Made by a program: the position numbers and the translations under genes. The notes under the pieces are model-generated. The model had not been told where the DNA came from. It ran no database searches and saw nothing but the letters and a program-made list of their open reading frames with translations. DNA of 64,000 nt. It comes from Candidatus Pseudomonas phytovorans (lineage in GTDB: Bacteria; Pseudomonadota; Gammaproteobacteria; Pseudomonadales; Pseudomonadaceae). The stretch is taken from assembly GCA_029202525.1 (NCBI GenBank), contig CP119325.1, positions 5,430,001-5,494,000 of the forward strand, written 5' to 3'. Of the stretch, positions 15,650 through 23,715 are shown one piece after another; within the stretch, counting starts at the first letter, position 1; each line of letters starts with the position of its first letter.

Positions 15650-16249
15650 ATGATTCATCACGTTGTTGGGCTGTTTACCCACCCCGACCAGGAATGGCGG
15701 GAGATTCGTGGCGAAGAAGAAACCATCAGCCACATGTACCTGACGCACACTTTGATCCTGGCGGCGATCCCTGCCATTTCCGCATTCATTGGCACTACCC
15801 AGGTCGGCTGGGTGATCGGGGACCGGCCAGCGGTGATGCTGACCATGGAAAGCGCCATCTGGATGAGCATCATGTCGTACCTGGCCATGCTCGGCGGCGT
15901 GGCAGTCATGGGCGCGTTCATCCACTGGATGGCCCGCACCTACGATGCCAACCCATCCATGGCGCAGTGCATCGCCTTTGCCACCTACACCGCCACACCG
16001 TTGTTCATCGGCGGCCTGGCGGCACTGTATCCGCACCTGTGGCTGGGCATGCTGATCGGCACTGCGGCGATCTGCTACACGGTGTACCTGCTGTATGTCG
16101 GCCTGCCGACGTTCATGAACATACCGTCCGACGAAGGCTTCCTGTTCTCCAGCTCCGTGCTGGCGGTGGGCCTTGTGGTACTGGTGGCGATCATGGCCGC
16201 CACGGTGATCATCTGGGGACTGGGCGTGGGGCCCGTCTACACCAACTAG
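15650..16249 (+). CDS. Yip1-family inner-membrane protein
   Basis: 199 aa, ATG at 15650 with a GAGAGGAG ribosome-binding site. The N-terminus MIHHVVGLFTHPDQEWREI is the short cytoplasmic lead typical of bacterial YIP1-domain proteins. Five hydrophobic helices follow at about 33-52, 70-92, 105-125, 130-150 and 168-192. No catalytic residues are evident. Role unknown. It is a single gene, followed by a small GGCCGCC/GGCGGCC hairpin near 16282. Confidence 0.85.
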   Translation: MIHHVVGLFTHPDQEWREIRGEEETISHMYLTHTLILAAIPAISAFIGTTQVGWVIGDRPAVMLTMESAIWMSIMSYLAMLGGVAVMGAFIHWMARTYDANPSMAQCIAFATYTATPLFIGGLAALYPHLWLGMLIGTAAICYTVYLLYVGLPTFMNIPSDEGFLFSSSVLAVGLVVLVAIMAATVIIWGLGVGPVYTN

Positions 16250-16380
16250 AACAGACTCAACCAACACTGGGGCATCAACCAGGGGCCGCCGCAAGGCGGC
16301 CTCTGGCTGTACGCTGACCGGTGGCTCGGCAGCCCATCCGCGCTTGCGGCATAATGCCCGGTCAGGAGAACCACCCCGCC

Positions 16381-16875
16381 ATGCCCGAGCTGCTCAAGCA
16401 ACGCGTCGAAACCTGTTACCAGCAAGCCGAAACCTTTTTCAAACGCCCCTTCTCGCGCCCGGAAGTGAGCTTCAAGCTGCGCGGGCAAAAAGCCGGCGTC
16501 GCTCATCTGCACGAGAACCTGCTGCGCTTCAACCTGCAGCTTTACCGGGAAAACCAGGAAGACTTCCTGCGCCAGACCGTCGCCCACGAAGTGGCGCACC
16601 TGGTGGCCCACCAGTTGTTTGGTGACCGCATCCAGGCCCACGGCGAAGAGTGGCAACTGATCATGCGCGGGGTGTACGAACTGCCGCCCAACCGCTGCCA
16701 CAACTATGAAGTGCAACGGCGCGTGGTAACTCGCTATATCTACCGCTGCCCATGCCCGCAAGGCGACTTCCCGTTTACCGCACAGCGGCACAAGCTTGTC
16801 CGCCAGGGGCGGCGGTACCTGTGCAAACGGTGCAGGGGGATATTGGTGTACAGCGGTGAGACGCGCGTCGAATAG
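16381..16875 (+). CDS. sprT: SprT-like zinc metalloprotease-fold protein
   Basis: 164 aa from the ATG at 16381, SD AGGAGA. The zinc motif HEVAH lies near residue 63, with a further His in AHGEEW near 80 that fits the HExxH...H pattern. The C-terminal Cys pairs (YRCPC and CKRC) match the zinc ribbon of SprT/Spartan-like proteins. The bacterial role is not well defined; eukaryotic Spartan degrades DNA-protein crosslinks. It is a single gene, convergent with fpr across a REP pair. Confidence 0.88.
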   Translation: MPELLKQRVETCYQQAETFFKRPFSRPEVSFKLRGQKAGVAHLHENLLRFNLQLYRENQEDFLRQTVAHEVAHLVAHQLFGDRIQAHGEEWQLIMRGVYELPPNRCHNYEVQRRVVTRYIYRCPCPQGDFPFTAQRHKLVRQGRRYLCKRCRGILVYSGETRVE

Positions 16876-16899
16876 GTTGTGTACTACCTGTGCAGCCCT

Positions 16900-16986
16900 C
16901 TTCGCGGGGCAAGCCCGCTCCCACAGGGATAGCATTGGCTTGGGCCCAGTGATATCCCTGTGGGAGCGGGCTTGCCCCGCGAAAGG
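16900..16986. repeat. REP pair (CGCGGGC type)
   Basis: Inverted copies TTCGCGGGGCAAGCCCGCTC at 16901 and TGTGGGAGCGGGCTTGCCCC ending near 16978, between convergent sprT and fpr. Confidence 0.9.
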
Positions 16987-17021
16987 GCCGGTGCAGCCTG
17001 TACAAAACTTTCAGACAGAAG

Positions 17022-17047
17022 AAAGGCGACCCGAGGGTCGCCTTCTT
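17022..17047 (-). terminator. Terminator of fpr
   Basis: AAGGCGACCC-GAG-GGTCGCCTT stem, followed on the minus strand by TTTCTTCT. It lies about 15 bp after the fpr stop. Confidence 0.8.
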
Positions 17048-17062
17048 GTACCTGCCTGCGCC

Positions 17063-17842
17063 TTACTTCTCGACGAAGGCACGCTCGATCAGGTAGTCAC
17101 CCGGCTCGCGCATGCGGGCGGAGACTTTCAGGCCGAAGCTGTCCAGCACTTCGCTGGTCTCGTCGAGCATGCTCGGGCTGCCGCAGATCATCGCACGGTC
17201 GTCCTGCGGGTTGATCGGTGGCAGGCCAATGTCGCTGAACAGTTTGCCACTGCGCATCAGGTCGGTCAGGCGGCCCTGATTCTCGAACGGCTCGCGGGTC
17301 ACGGTCGGGTAGTAGATCAGCTTGTCGCGAACCGACTCACCGAAGAACTCGTTCTGCGGCAGGTGCTCGGTGATGAACTCGCGGTAGGCCACTTCGTTCA
17401 CGTAACGCACGCCGTGCACCAGGATCACTTTCTCGAAGCGCTCGTAGGTTTCCGGGTCCTGGATGACGCTCATGAACGGCGCCAGGCCAGTGCCGGTGCT
17501 CAGCAGGTAGAGGTGCTTGCCCGGGTTCAGGTCGTCGAGCACCAGGGTACCGGTAGGCTTCTTGCTGATGATGATCTCATCGCCTTCCTTCAGGTGCTGC
17601 AGCTGCGAGGTCAGCGGGCCGTCCGGCACCTTGATGCTGAAGAACTCCAGGTGCTCTTCCCAGTTCGGCGACGCGATGGAATAGGCACGCATGAGCGGGC
17701 GGCCGCCTTCCTGCTGCAGGCCGATCATCACGAACTGACCGTTCTCGAAGCGCAGCCCCGGGTCGCGGGTGCACTTGAAGCTGAACAGGGTGTCGTTCCA
17801 GTGGTGCACACTGAGGACACGTTCGTGGTTCATGTTGCTCAT
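17063..17842 (-). CDS. fpr: Ferredoxin/flavodoxin-NADP reductase Fpr
   Basis: FAD enzyme that exchanges electrons between NADPH and ferredoxin or flavodoxin, 259 aa from the ATG at 17842. The FAD motif RAYSIASPN lies near residue 53, the NADPH-binding stretch LLSTGTGLAPFMSV near 110, and MICGSPSM near 217. The C-terminus ends ERAFVEK, as in bacterial subclass I reductases. It is divergent from the LysR gene finR with 119 bp between start codons. In P. putida, FinR is reported to drive fpr induction under oxidative stress (established knowledge, from memory). Confidence 0.95.
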   Translation of the reverse strand: MSNMNHERVLSVHHWNDTLFSFKCTRDPGLRFENGQFVMIGLQQEGGRPLMRAYSIASPNWEEHLEFFSIKVPDGPLTSQLQHLKEGDEIIISKKPTGTLVLDDLNPGKHLYLLSTGTGLAPFMSVIQDPETYERFEKVILVHGVRYVNEVAYREFITEHLPQNEFFGESVRDKLIYYPTVTREPFENQGRLTDLMRSGKLFSDIGLPPINPQDDRAMICGSPSMLDETSEVLDSFGLKVSARMREPGDYLIERAFVEK

Positions 17843-17913
17843 CGATGGGGCTCCTGAAAAAAACGCAGCGCGCGCAAAACGCGCAGTTGCGCGATAGTTT
17901 AGGGGCAGCGACA

Positions 17914-17941
17914 ATATCTGTTAACTGGATTATCAAGATAT
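17914..17941. promoter_or_regulatory. Dyad in the fpr/finR divergent promoter region
   Basis: ATATCT (17914-17919) and AGATAT (17936-17941) form an inverted repeat with 16 bp between arms, in the AT-rich part of the intergenic region just upstream of finR. The placement and the T-rich/A-rich dyad suit a LysR-type binding site, so FinR is the obvious candidate. A second feature, repeated GCGCG blocks at 17868-17893, lies nearer fpr. Confidence 0.45.
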
Positions 17942-17961
17942 GTGTTATCGGTTATATAGAT

Positions 17962-18888
17962 ATGCGATTCACACTTCGTCAACTGCAGGTCTTCGTCGCC
18001 GTCGCCCAGCATCAAAGCGTCTCTCGGGCCGCTAGCGTGCTGGCGTTGTCGCAGTCGGCCGCCAGCACTTCCATCACCGAACTGGAGCGGCAATCGAGCT
18101 GCCAGTTGTTCGACCGTGCCGGCAAGCGCCTGGCCCTCAACGCCTTGGGGCATCAACTGCTGCCACAGGCGGTAGCCCTGCTCGACCAGGCCAAGGAAAT
18201 CGAAGACCTGCTCAACGGCAAGTCCGGATTCGGCTCGCTGGCGGTCGGCGCCACACTGACCATCGGTAACTACCTGGCCACCCTGCTGATCGGCAGCTTC
18301 ATGCAGACCCACCCGGAAAGCCAGGTGAAGCTGCATGTACAGAACACTGTGCATATCGTGCAACAGGTCGCGCACTACGAAATTGATCTGGGTCTGATCG
18401 AAGGCGATTGCAACCATCCAGACCTGGAAGTGCAGCCGTGGGTGGAGGACGAACTGGTGGTGTTCTGCGCGCCGCAGCATCCGCTGGCCAAGCCGGGCCG
18501 TGCCGATATCGAAAGCCTGTCACAAGAGGCGTGGATCTTGCGCGAGCAAGGCTCGGGGACGCGCCTGACCTTTGACCAGGCCATGCGCCATCACCGCGCC
18601 AACCTCAGCATCCGCCTGGAGCTTGAGCACACCGAAGCAATCAAGCGCGCAGTGGAGTCAGGCCTGGGGATTGGCTGCATTTCGCGCCTGGCCCTGCGTG
18701 ACGCCTTCCGCCGGGGCAGCCTGGTACCGGTAGAAACGCCGGAGCTGGACCTGATGCGCCAGTTCTACTTCATCTGGCACAAACAGAAATACCAGACCTC
18801 GGCCATGCGCGAGTTTCTGGAACTGTGCCGAAACTTCACTGCGGGCTATACCCGCAGTGATGAAATCGTGCTCCCGCCGATCGCTTAA
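17962..18888 (+). CDS. finR: LysR-type regulator FinR
   Basis: 308 aa LysR-family activator. The N-terminal winged helix (FTLRQLQVFVAVAQHQSVSR, then ALSQSAASTSI) is followed by an effector domain with the usual LTIGNYLATLLIGSF and GLGIGCISRLAL segments. The ATG at 17962 has a poor SD, but the conserved HTH start fixes it. Divergent placement to fpr identifies it as FinR, known in P. putida as the regulator of fpr and also linked to sulfite reductase expression. Its TAA overlaps the stop of convergent dgkA. Confidence 0.9.
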   Translation: MRFTLRQLQVFVAVAQHQSVSRAASVLALSQSAASTSITELERQSSCQLFDRAGKRLALNALGHQLLPQAVALLDQAKEIEDLLNGKSGFGSLAVGATLTIGNYLATLLIGSFMQTHPESQVKLHVQNTVHIVQQVAHYEIDLGLIEGDCNHPDLEVQPWVEDELVVFCAPQHPLAKPGRADIESLSQEAWILREQGSGTRLTFDQAMRHHRANLSIRLELEHTEAIKRAVESGLGIGCISRLALRDAFRRGSLVPVETPELDLMRQFYFIWHKQKYQTSAMREFLELCRNFTAGYTRSDEIVLPPIA

Positions 18889-19250
18889 AGCAGGATCACG
18901 CCCCACACCAGCGCCACCATGGTCAGTGCCACCAGTTGCGCGGCGCTGCCCATGTCCTTGGCGTTTTTCGACAGTGGGTGGCGCTCCAGCGAGATGCGGT
19001 CGATGGCCGCCTCTACCGCCGAATTGAACAGCTCGACGATCAGCCCCAACAGGCACACCGCGATCATGATCGCCCGCTCTGCACGGCTGACCGGCAGCCA
19101 GAAGGCGATCGGGATCAGCAGCACGTTGAGCAGCACCAGCTGGCGGAATGCGGCCTCACCCTTGAAGGCGGCGCGCAGGCCGTCCAGCGAGTAGCCGGCG
19201 GCGTTGAAGATGCGTTTCAGGCCGGTCTGGCCCTTGAATGGCGATGTCAT
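18885..19250 (-). CDS. dgkA: Diacylglycerol kinase
   Basis: Small trimeric membrane kinase that phosphorylates diacylglycerol for phospholipid recycling, 121 aa from the ATG at 19250. It has an N-terminal amphipathic part and three TM helices at about 38-56, 58-78 and 99-119. The signature ELFNSAVEAAIDR contains the catalytic Glu. The upstream extension to 19346 is not conserved and is rejected. Its stop codon overlaps the finR stop on the other strand by a few bases. Confidence 0.94.
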   Translation of the reverse strand: MTSPFKGQTGLKRIFNAAGYSLDGLRAAFKGEAAFRQLVLLNVLLIPIAFWLPVSRAERAIMIAVCLLGLIVELFNSAVEAAIDRISLERHPLSKNAKDMGSAAQLVALTMVALVWGVILL

Positions 19251-19323
19251 GTGAGTCACTTCACAGCAGAAAGGCCAGCAGACTAGACCGGCACGGGTCA
19301 AAAAAGCGTGAAGCCACGCGCAG

Positions 19324-19974
19324 TCAGTTGCTGGCAACCGATTCAAGTTGTTGCAGCAGCAGCGCGGCCTGGGTGCGGGTACGCACGCCCAGCTTGCGGA
19401 ATATTGCGGTGACGTGGGCCTTGATGGTGGCCTCGGAGACGCTCAGTTCATATGCAATCTGCTTGTTCAGCAACCCTTCGCACACCATGGTCAGCACGCG
19501 GAACTGCTGCGGCGTGAGGCTGGCCAGGCCTTCACTGGCGGCCTTGGCCTCGGCCGAGACGTCGACCTTTTCAAAAGCCTGCGGCGGCCACCAGACTTCG
19601 CCATCAAGTACCTTGCGCACGGCATCCTGGATCACTTCCAGGGTGCTGGACTTGGGAATGAAGCCACTGGCGCCAAACTCGCGGGACTTGACCACCACGG
19701 CGGCCTCTTCCTGCGCCGACACCATCACCACAGGGATCTGCGGGTATTGCCCGCGCAGCAGCACCAGCCCGGAAAAACCGTAGGCACCCGGCATGTTCAG
19801 GTCCAGCAGCACCAGATCCCAGTCGGCTTTTTCGCTCAGGCGGGTTTCCAGCTCGGCAATGCTCGCGACTTCGACCAGGCGCACATCGGGGCCCAGGCCG
19901 AGGGTAACGGCCTGGCGCAGGGCGCCACGGAACAGCGGGTGGTCATCGGCAATCAGGATTTCGTAAGTGGCCAT
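19324..19974 (-). CDS. erdR: LuxR-type response regulator ErdR
   Basis: 216 aa NarL/LuxR-family response regulator. The receiver domain has phosphoacceptor D58 in LVLLDLNMPGAYG, and a LuxR helix-turn-helix follows at about 150-205 (LTPQQFRVLTMVCEGLLNKQ, then SEATIKAHVTAIFRKLG). The order dgkA-erdR-DTW protein matches the P. aeruginosa ErdR locus as I recall it. There ErdR (CrbR) is tied to ethanol/acetate metabolism with the remote kinase MxtR. No kinase gene lies next to it. The ATG at 19974 starts the receiver; upstream codons to 20199 are not part of the fold. Confidence 0.82.
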   Translation of the reverse strand: MATYEILIADDHPLFRGALRQAVTLGLGPDVRLVEVASIAELETRLSEKADWDLVLLDLNMPGAYGFSGLVLLRGQYPQIPVVMVSAQEEAAVVVKSREFGASGFIPKSSTLEVIQDAVRKVLDGEVWWPPQAFEKVDVSAEAKAASEGLASLTPQQFRVLTMVCEGLLNKQIAYELSVSEATIKAHVTAIFRKLGVRTRTQAALLLQQLESVASN

Positions 19975-20155
19975 CGATCTAAGGATCCTGTTCTGTGCCA
20001 GGCGCTCAGGGGGGTAGGAGAAGCGCCCGGCGGGGAATCGGCGCCAAGGATGCCGAGCACGGTCAAGGGTGGTCAAGCCATTCGCCTTGCCGTCTCGCCC
20101 ACCCTGGCTGCCAACCCCGTCATTATGAACCAAAGCAGGGGTTGTGCCCCTTGGA

Positions 20156-20866
20156 CTATAGGAAGGTATGCAAACGCTGGTGGGTGTCGTCCTGATCATC
20201 CAGCGGCAGGCGCCGCTTGCCGCTCAGGTAATGCAGGCTGAACACGTCCAGGTAGGCATCCAGCGCCTGCGAGGCCTGGCTGTCGCCGGCCAGGTCCAGG
20301 CACATGGCTGCGACTTCTGCCGTGCAGAAATGATCGTCGCGTTTGGAGCGGCGCAGGCGGTAGCGCGACATCTGCTCGGCTTGCAGGCTCAACACCGGGA
20401 AGCGGTCAAGGTACGGGCTTTTACGGAACATCTTGCGGGCTTCGGTCCAGGTGGCATCCAGCAGGATGAACAGCGGGCGCTTGCCCGGCTCGCGCGCCAC
20501 CTCGCTGACCACCCGCTGCTCGGCCACGAACTCGCCAGGGAAGACGATGTAGGGCTGCCAGTGCGGGTCGTCCAGCAAGGCCAGCAAGCGTTCGTCGACC
20601 GAGGTGCGCAGCCAGCCAAAGGCCGAGGTGTCTTCGATCAGGTCGGCAATCAGCCAGCCGGTGTTGGTGGGCTTCAACGGCTCGGTGTCATGCATCAGCA
20701 GGCACACGCCGGACTCGGCCTGCACACGAGGCTTCCAGGCGCACAGGCAATGGGTGGCGATGACCCGGCAATCCGGGCAGCGCTCGGCACGCGAGCCGCG
20801 GGCGATGAAAGGTTTGATGCTGCGGGCCAGGCGTTCGGCGCGCAGGCGCGCTACCGCATGGCTCAT
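20156..20866 (-). CDS. DTW-domain tRNA-uridine aminocarboxypropyltransferase
   Basis: 236 aa of the DTW family (TapT/TuaA type), which adds the 3-amino-3-carboxypropyl group to uridine 47 of tRNA using SAM. The N-terminal zinc-binding cysteines are in ERCPDCRVIATHCLCAW (residues about 28-43). LLMHDTEPLKPTNTGWLI is the diagnostic segment. The family-naming motif appears as LLDATWTEARKM. The start MSHAVARLRAERLA at 20866 was chosen because the 67 codons upstream are unconserved and low-quality. It is separated from erdR by a 181-bp gap with no feature seen. Confidence 0.85.
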   Translation of the reverse strand: MSHAVARLRAERLARSIKPFIARGSRAERCPDCRVIATHCLCAWKPRVQAESGVCLLMHDTEPLKPTNTGWLIADLIEDTSAFGWLRTSVDERLLALLDDPHWQPYIVFPGEFVAEQRVVSEVAREPGKRPLFILLDATWTEARKMFRKSPYLDRFPVLSLQAEQMSRYRLRRSKRDDHFCTAEVAAMCLDLAGDSQASQALDAYLDVFSLHYLSGKRRLPLDDQDDTHQRLHTFL

Positions 20867-21084
20867 GCCGGCAGGCCTCTGGACAGGTAGGAAATGGGCA
20901 CAAGGATGACTCGGAAAAAACAAGTCGGCCAGTTTAGCAGAACAGGGGGCATTTACTGTGCAGCTGGCAAGGTGCCCCTTATAATCGACGCTTACCGTGC
21001 CCGCACTTTGCGCCCGCGCGACTTTCACGGAACACCGTCGACCCGCGCATGTCAAAGCGCCAGTCATCGAACCAGGAGAGATTC

Positions 21085-21504
21085 ATGCTGCGCCTTATCG
21101 TCCCCGCCCTGAGCCTGCTACTCGCTTTGCCCTTGGCAGCCCAGGCAGCCTCCAAGCAGGATTACGACCTGAGCACGACCCTGCAGAAGGTTGCCAAAGA
21201 AAGCAGCGTCGGTACCCCACGCGCCATCAACGAGGACATTCTCGACCAAGGCTACACGGTAGAAGGCAAGGCACTGGTCAACCACCTGAGCGTACGCCAG
21301 AGCCACGCCGAGCGCATGCAGGCCAACCCCCAGCAGGTACGCAGCCAGCTGGGTGACAGCGTCTGCCGCAACAGCGGCTTCCGCAACCTGATGTCCAAGG
21401 GCGCGGTCATGGTCTACCGCTTCACGGTATACAAGACCAACCAGCCGATCATGGACCAGGCTTTCGACAGCGCCAGCTGCGTGGCCGGCAACAAGAAGAA
21501 GTAA
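21085..21504 (+). CDS. Small exported protein, PA3611-like (tentative)
   Basis: 139 aa with SD AGGAGAG and an ATG at 21085. A clear Sec signal peptide (MLRLIVPALSLLLALPLAAQ, cleavage after AQA) leaves a mature domain of about 117 residues with two cysteines near 94 and 131 that could form a disulfide. It ends in a basic GNKKK tail. Size, signal peptide and the two Cys resemble the Pseudomonas periplasmic family that includes PA3611 (called a quorum-sensing-regulated virulence factor). That assignment is from memory and uncertain. Function unknown. Confidence 0.78.
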   Translation: MLRLIVPALSLLLALPLAAQAASKQDYDLSTTLQKVAKESSVGTPRAINEDILDQGYTVEGKALVNHLSVRQSHAERMQANPQQVRSQLGDSVCRNSGFRNLMSKGAVMVYRFTVYKTNQPIMDQAFDSASCVAGNKKK

Positions 21505-21519
21505 CACGAGCCCTTCAAG

Positions 21520-21729
21520 CTAGACCTTCTCGTCTTCGCGGGCGCGCCAGCGCCCTTCGGCGGCATCCGCGCGCATCTCGGCCAGTAACGCCTGCAAGTA
21601 GCGCGACTGGCACTCCAGCCCTGCCAACCTGCGGCAGCACTCGTCTTCAAGGCTCAAGTGGTGCACCTGAGCCGCATTCTCCAGCTGCTGGTAGAGCTGC
21701 CGGTCCACCTCGATGATCAAGCGACGCAT
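21520..21729 (-). CDS. Small ribbon-helix-helix (Arc/CopG-like) protein
   Basis: 69 aa. The ATG at 21729 is preceded by a near-perfect ribosome-binding site (AGGAGG, 7 bp away), which supports real translation. The first 37 residues have the RHH pattern: a strand (RRLIIEVD), then a helix LYQQLENAAQVH, then SLEDECCRRLAG. An acidic/basic helical tail follows. RHH proteins bind DNA as dimers and are often autoregulators or antitoxins, but no toxin-like gene is adjacent. It is convergent with the exported protein. The function is inferred only from the fold. Confidence 0.68.
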   Translation of the reverse strand: MRRLIIEVDRQLYQQLENAAQVHHLSLEDECCRRLAGLECQSRYLQALLAEMRADAAEGRWRAREDEKV

Positions 21730-21889
21730 ACCGCCACCTCCTGCATCGATACGTTTCTCTTACCCAGTTAACCAAACCTCGGCTTGCGGCGGCCACATAC
21801 CGACGGGCGGCTGAGCCAATCAGCCCGGCACGATCGGGCGCGAGGGTCTAGATTGAGGTCAGAGGTATTGGTGCAGAAGGAGACGTTGC

Positions 21890-23008
21890 ATGCCTTACCA
21901 AGCGAATGAACTGCTGTTCAGCCACTTCCGCGACAACAATATCGACCTGAGCAACATCGACGCACAACTGCAACTGGTGGCCCCCAACAGCCCCAACCTG
22001 CCGCTGTACCGCGACATGATGCTGACCATCCTGCGCATGGCGCATGACGACAGCGACCGCTGGAGCGCCAAGATCACCCTTCAGGCCCTGCGCGAGCTGG
22101 ACCAATCGTTCCGCACACTGCAGCGCTACAAGGGCCGGCGCAAGGTGACCGTGTTCGGCTCGGCGCGCACGCCCCTGGAGCACCCGATGTACGCCCTGGC
22201 CCGCGAGCTGGGCGCCACCCTGGCGCGCTCCGACTTGATGGTCATCACCGGTGCCGGCGGTGGCATCATGGCCGCCGCCCACGAAGGCGCAGGCAGCGAC
22301 CACAGCCTGGGGTTCAACATCACCCTGCCCTTCGAGCAGCACGCCAACCCGACCGTGGGCGGCACCGACAAGCTGCTGCCCTTCCATTTTTTCTTCATCC
22401 GCAAGCTGTTCTTCGTCAAAGAGGCCGATGGCCTGGTGCTGTGCCCCGGTGGCTTCGGTACCCTCGATGAGGCACTGGAGGTACTGACGCTGATCCAGAC
22501 CGGCAAGAGCCCGCTAGTGCCCGTGGTACTTCTGGACTCGCCCGGCGGCAGTTTCTGGCGTGACTGCCTGGACTTTATCAGCCGTCAGCTGGAAGAAAAC
22601 CGCTACATCCTGCCAAGCGACCTAAAGCTGGTGCGCCTGGTGCACAGTGCCGATGAAGCCGTGGAAGAAATCAACCAGTTCTACAGCAACTACCACTCCA
22701 GCCGCTGGCTGAAAAACCAGTTCGTGATCCGTATGCACCACCCCCTCAGTGAAGCAGCGCTGTTTGATATCCAGGAAGGCTTTGCCGACTTGCGCCTGAG
22801 TGGCAAGTATCACCAGCAAGCGGATAGCAGTGCCGAGCATGAAGTGGGCAATTACAGCCACCTGACCCGGCTGTCATTCGCCTTCAATGGCCGCGATCAG
22901 GGCCGTTTGCGCGAATTGGTGGATTTCATCAACCTGCCGGAGAACTGGGCCAAACCGCAGCCGATGCATACCACCCAGCGGGCCAGGGAGGCGCTAAAGG
23001 TCAGTTGA
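21890..23008 (+). CDS. LOG-family protein (PpnN/YgdH-like nucleotide 5'-monophosphate nucleosidase family)
   Basis: 372 aa. A Rossmann-like LOG domain starts at about residue 84 (KVTVFGSARTP), with ITGAGGGIMAAAHEGAG near 120 and the hallmark PGGFGTLDEALEVLTLIQTG near 187. The LOG family cleaves nucleoside monophosphates such as AMP to base plus ribose 5-phosphate. The large N- and C-terminal extensions place it near the PpnN-type rather than the short LONELY GUY proteins. It is a single gene, followed by a REP pair and convergent recX. Confidence 0.85.
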   Translation: MPYQANELLFSHFRDNNIDLSNIDAQLQLVAPNSPNLPLYRDMMLTILRMAHDDSDRWSAKITLQALRELDQSFRTLQRYKGRRKVTVFGSARTPLEHPMYALARELGATLARSDLMVITGAGGGIMAAAHEGAGSDHSLGFNITLPFEQHANPTVGGTDKLLPFHFFFIRKLFFVKEADGLVLCPGGFGTLDEALEVLTLIQTGKSPLVPVVLLDSPGGSFWRDCLDFISRQLEENRYILPSDLKLVRLVHSADEAVEEINQFYSNYHSSRWLKNQFVIRMHHPLSEAALFDIQEGFADLRLSGKYHQQADSSAEHEVGNYSHLTRLSFAFNGRDQGRLRELVDFINLPENWAKPQPMHTTQRAREALKVS

Positions 23009-23061
23009 CGCCGCTTGAGATTGGTTACCACAAGTACAGCAAGTGCTGCAGACCTGCACTG

Positions 23062-23152
23062 TACCTGTGGGAGCGGGCGTGCCCGCGAAGAATCCAGCGC
23101 GGTGGATGGCACCGGCGTTGCCGGTGTTCGCGGGCTCGCCCGCTCCCACAAG
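23062..23152. repeat. REP pair (CGCGGGC type)
   Basis: TGTGGGAGCGGGCGTGCCCG at about 23066 and its inverted copy CGCGGGCTCGCCCGCTCCCA at about 23129, between convergent LOG and recX genes. Confidence 0.9.
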
Positions 23153-23224
23153 GATTGCATCAGCTTTTAGATTTCAGGTCGGAGTCTGACCATAGGCGGT
23201 CGCGTAGCACTGCAGATCTGGCGG

Positions 23225-23695
23225 TCAGTAATCGTCCAGGTCACGCCCACTGAGCAGGCGGCCGATCATGTCCATGGGGAAACCCCGGTAAGCCAGAAAC
23301 CGGGTTTGCTGGGCACGGCTGCGCGGGTCTTGCGGGCGCTGCCCGGCAAACTTGCGCTGCCACACGTCACGCATGCGCTCGCGCCAATCCACCTCGCTCT
23401 CGCGCAATGCCTGCTCGATGTCAGCACGCACCAGACCACGCTGGCCCAGCTCCTCGCGAATACGCGAAGGGCCATAGCCAGCACTGGAACGGTAGCGGAT
23501 AAAGCTTTCGAGGTAGCGGGCTTCGCAAAGCAGCCCTTCTTCAGCGAGCCGGTCGAGCTCAGGCTCGATCAGCTCATCCGCAGCGCCGCGCTGGCGCAAC
23601 TTGCGCGTCAGCTCGACGCGACCGTGCTCACGTCGCGCGAGCAGGTCCATGGCTGTCCGCCGAATGGCGACGGGGGTGTCGAGTACGGCGGACAT
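23225..23695 (-). CDS. recX: Regulatory protein RecX
   Basis: 156 aa helical protein that binds RecA filaments and inhibits RecA. It contains the three-helix repeats typical of RecX (LLARREHGRVELTRKLRQRG near residue 18, SAGYGPSRIREELGQRG near 71, RFLAYRGFPMDMIGRLL at the end). It starts 20 bp after the recA stop, so it should be read from the same SOS-controlled transcript. Confidence 0.94.
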   Translation of the reverse strand: MSAVLDTPVAIRRTAMDLLARREHGRVELTRKLRQRGAADELIEPELDRLAEEGLLCEARYLESFIRYRSSAGYGPSRIREELGQRGLVRADIEQALRESEVDWRERMRDVWQRKFAGQRPQDPRSRAQQTRFLAYRGFPMDMIGRLLSGRDLDDY

Positions 23696-23715
23696 GTTGG
23701 CTATCTACCGTGCGA

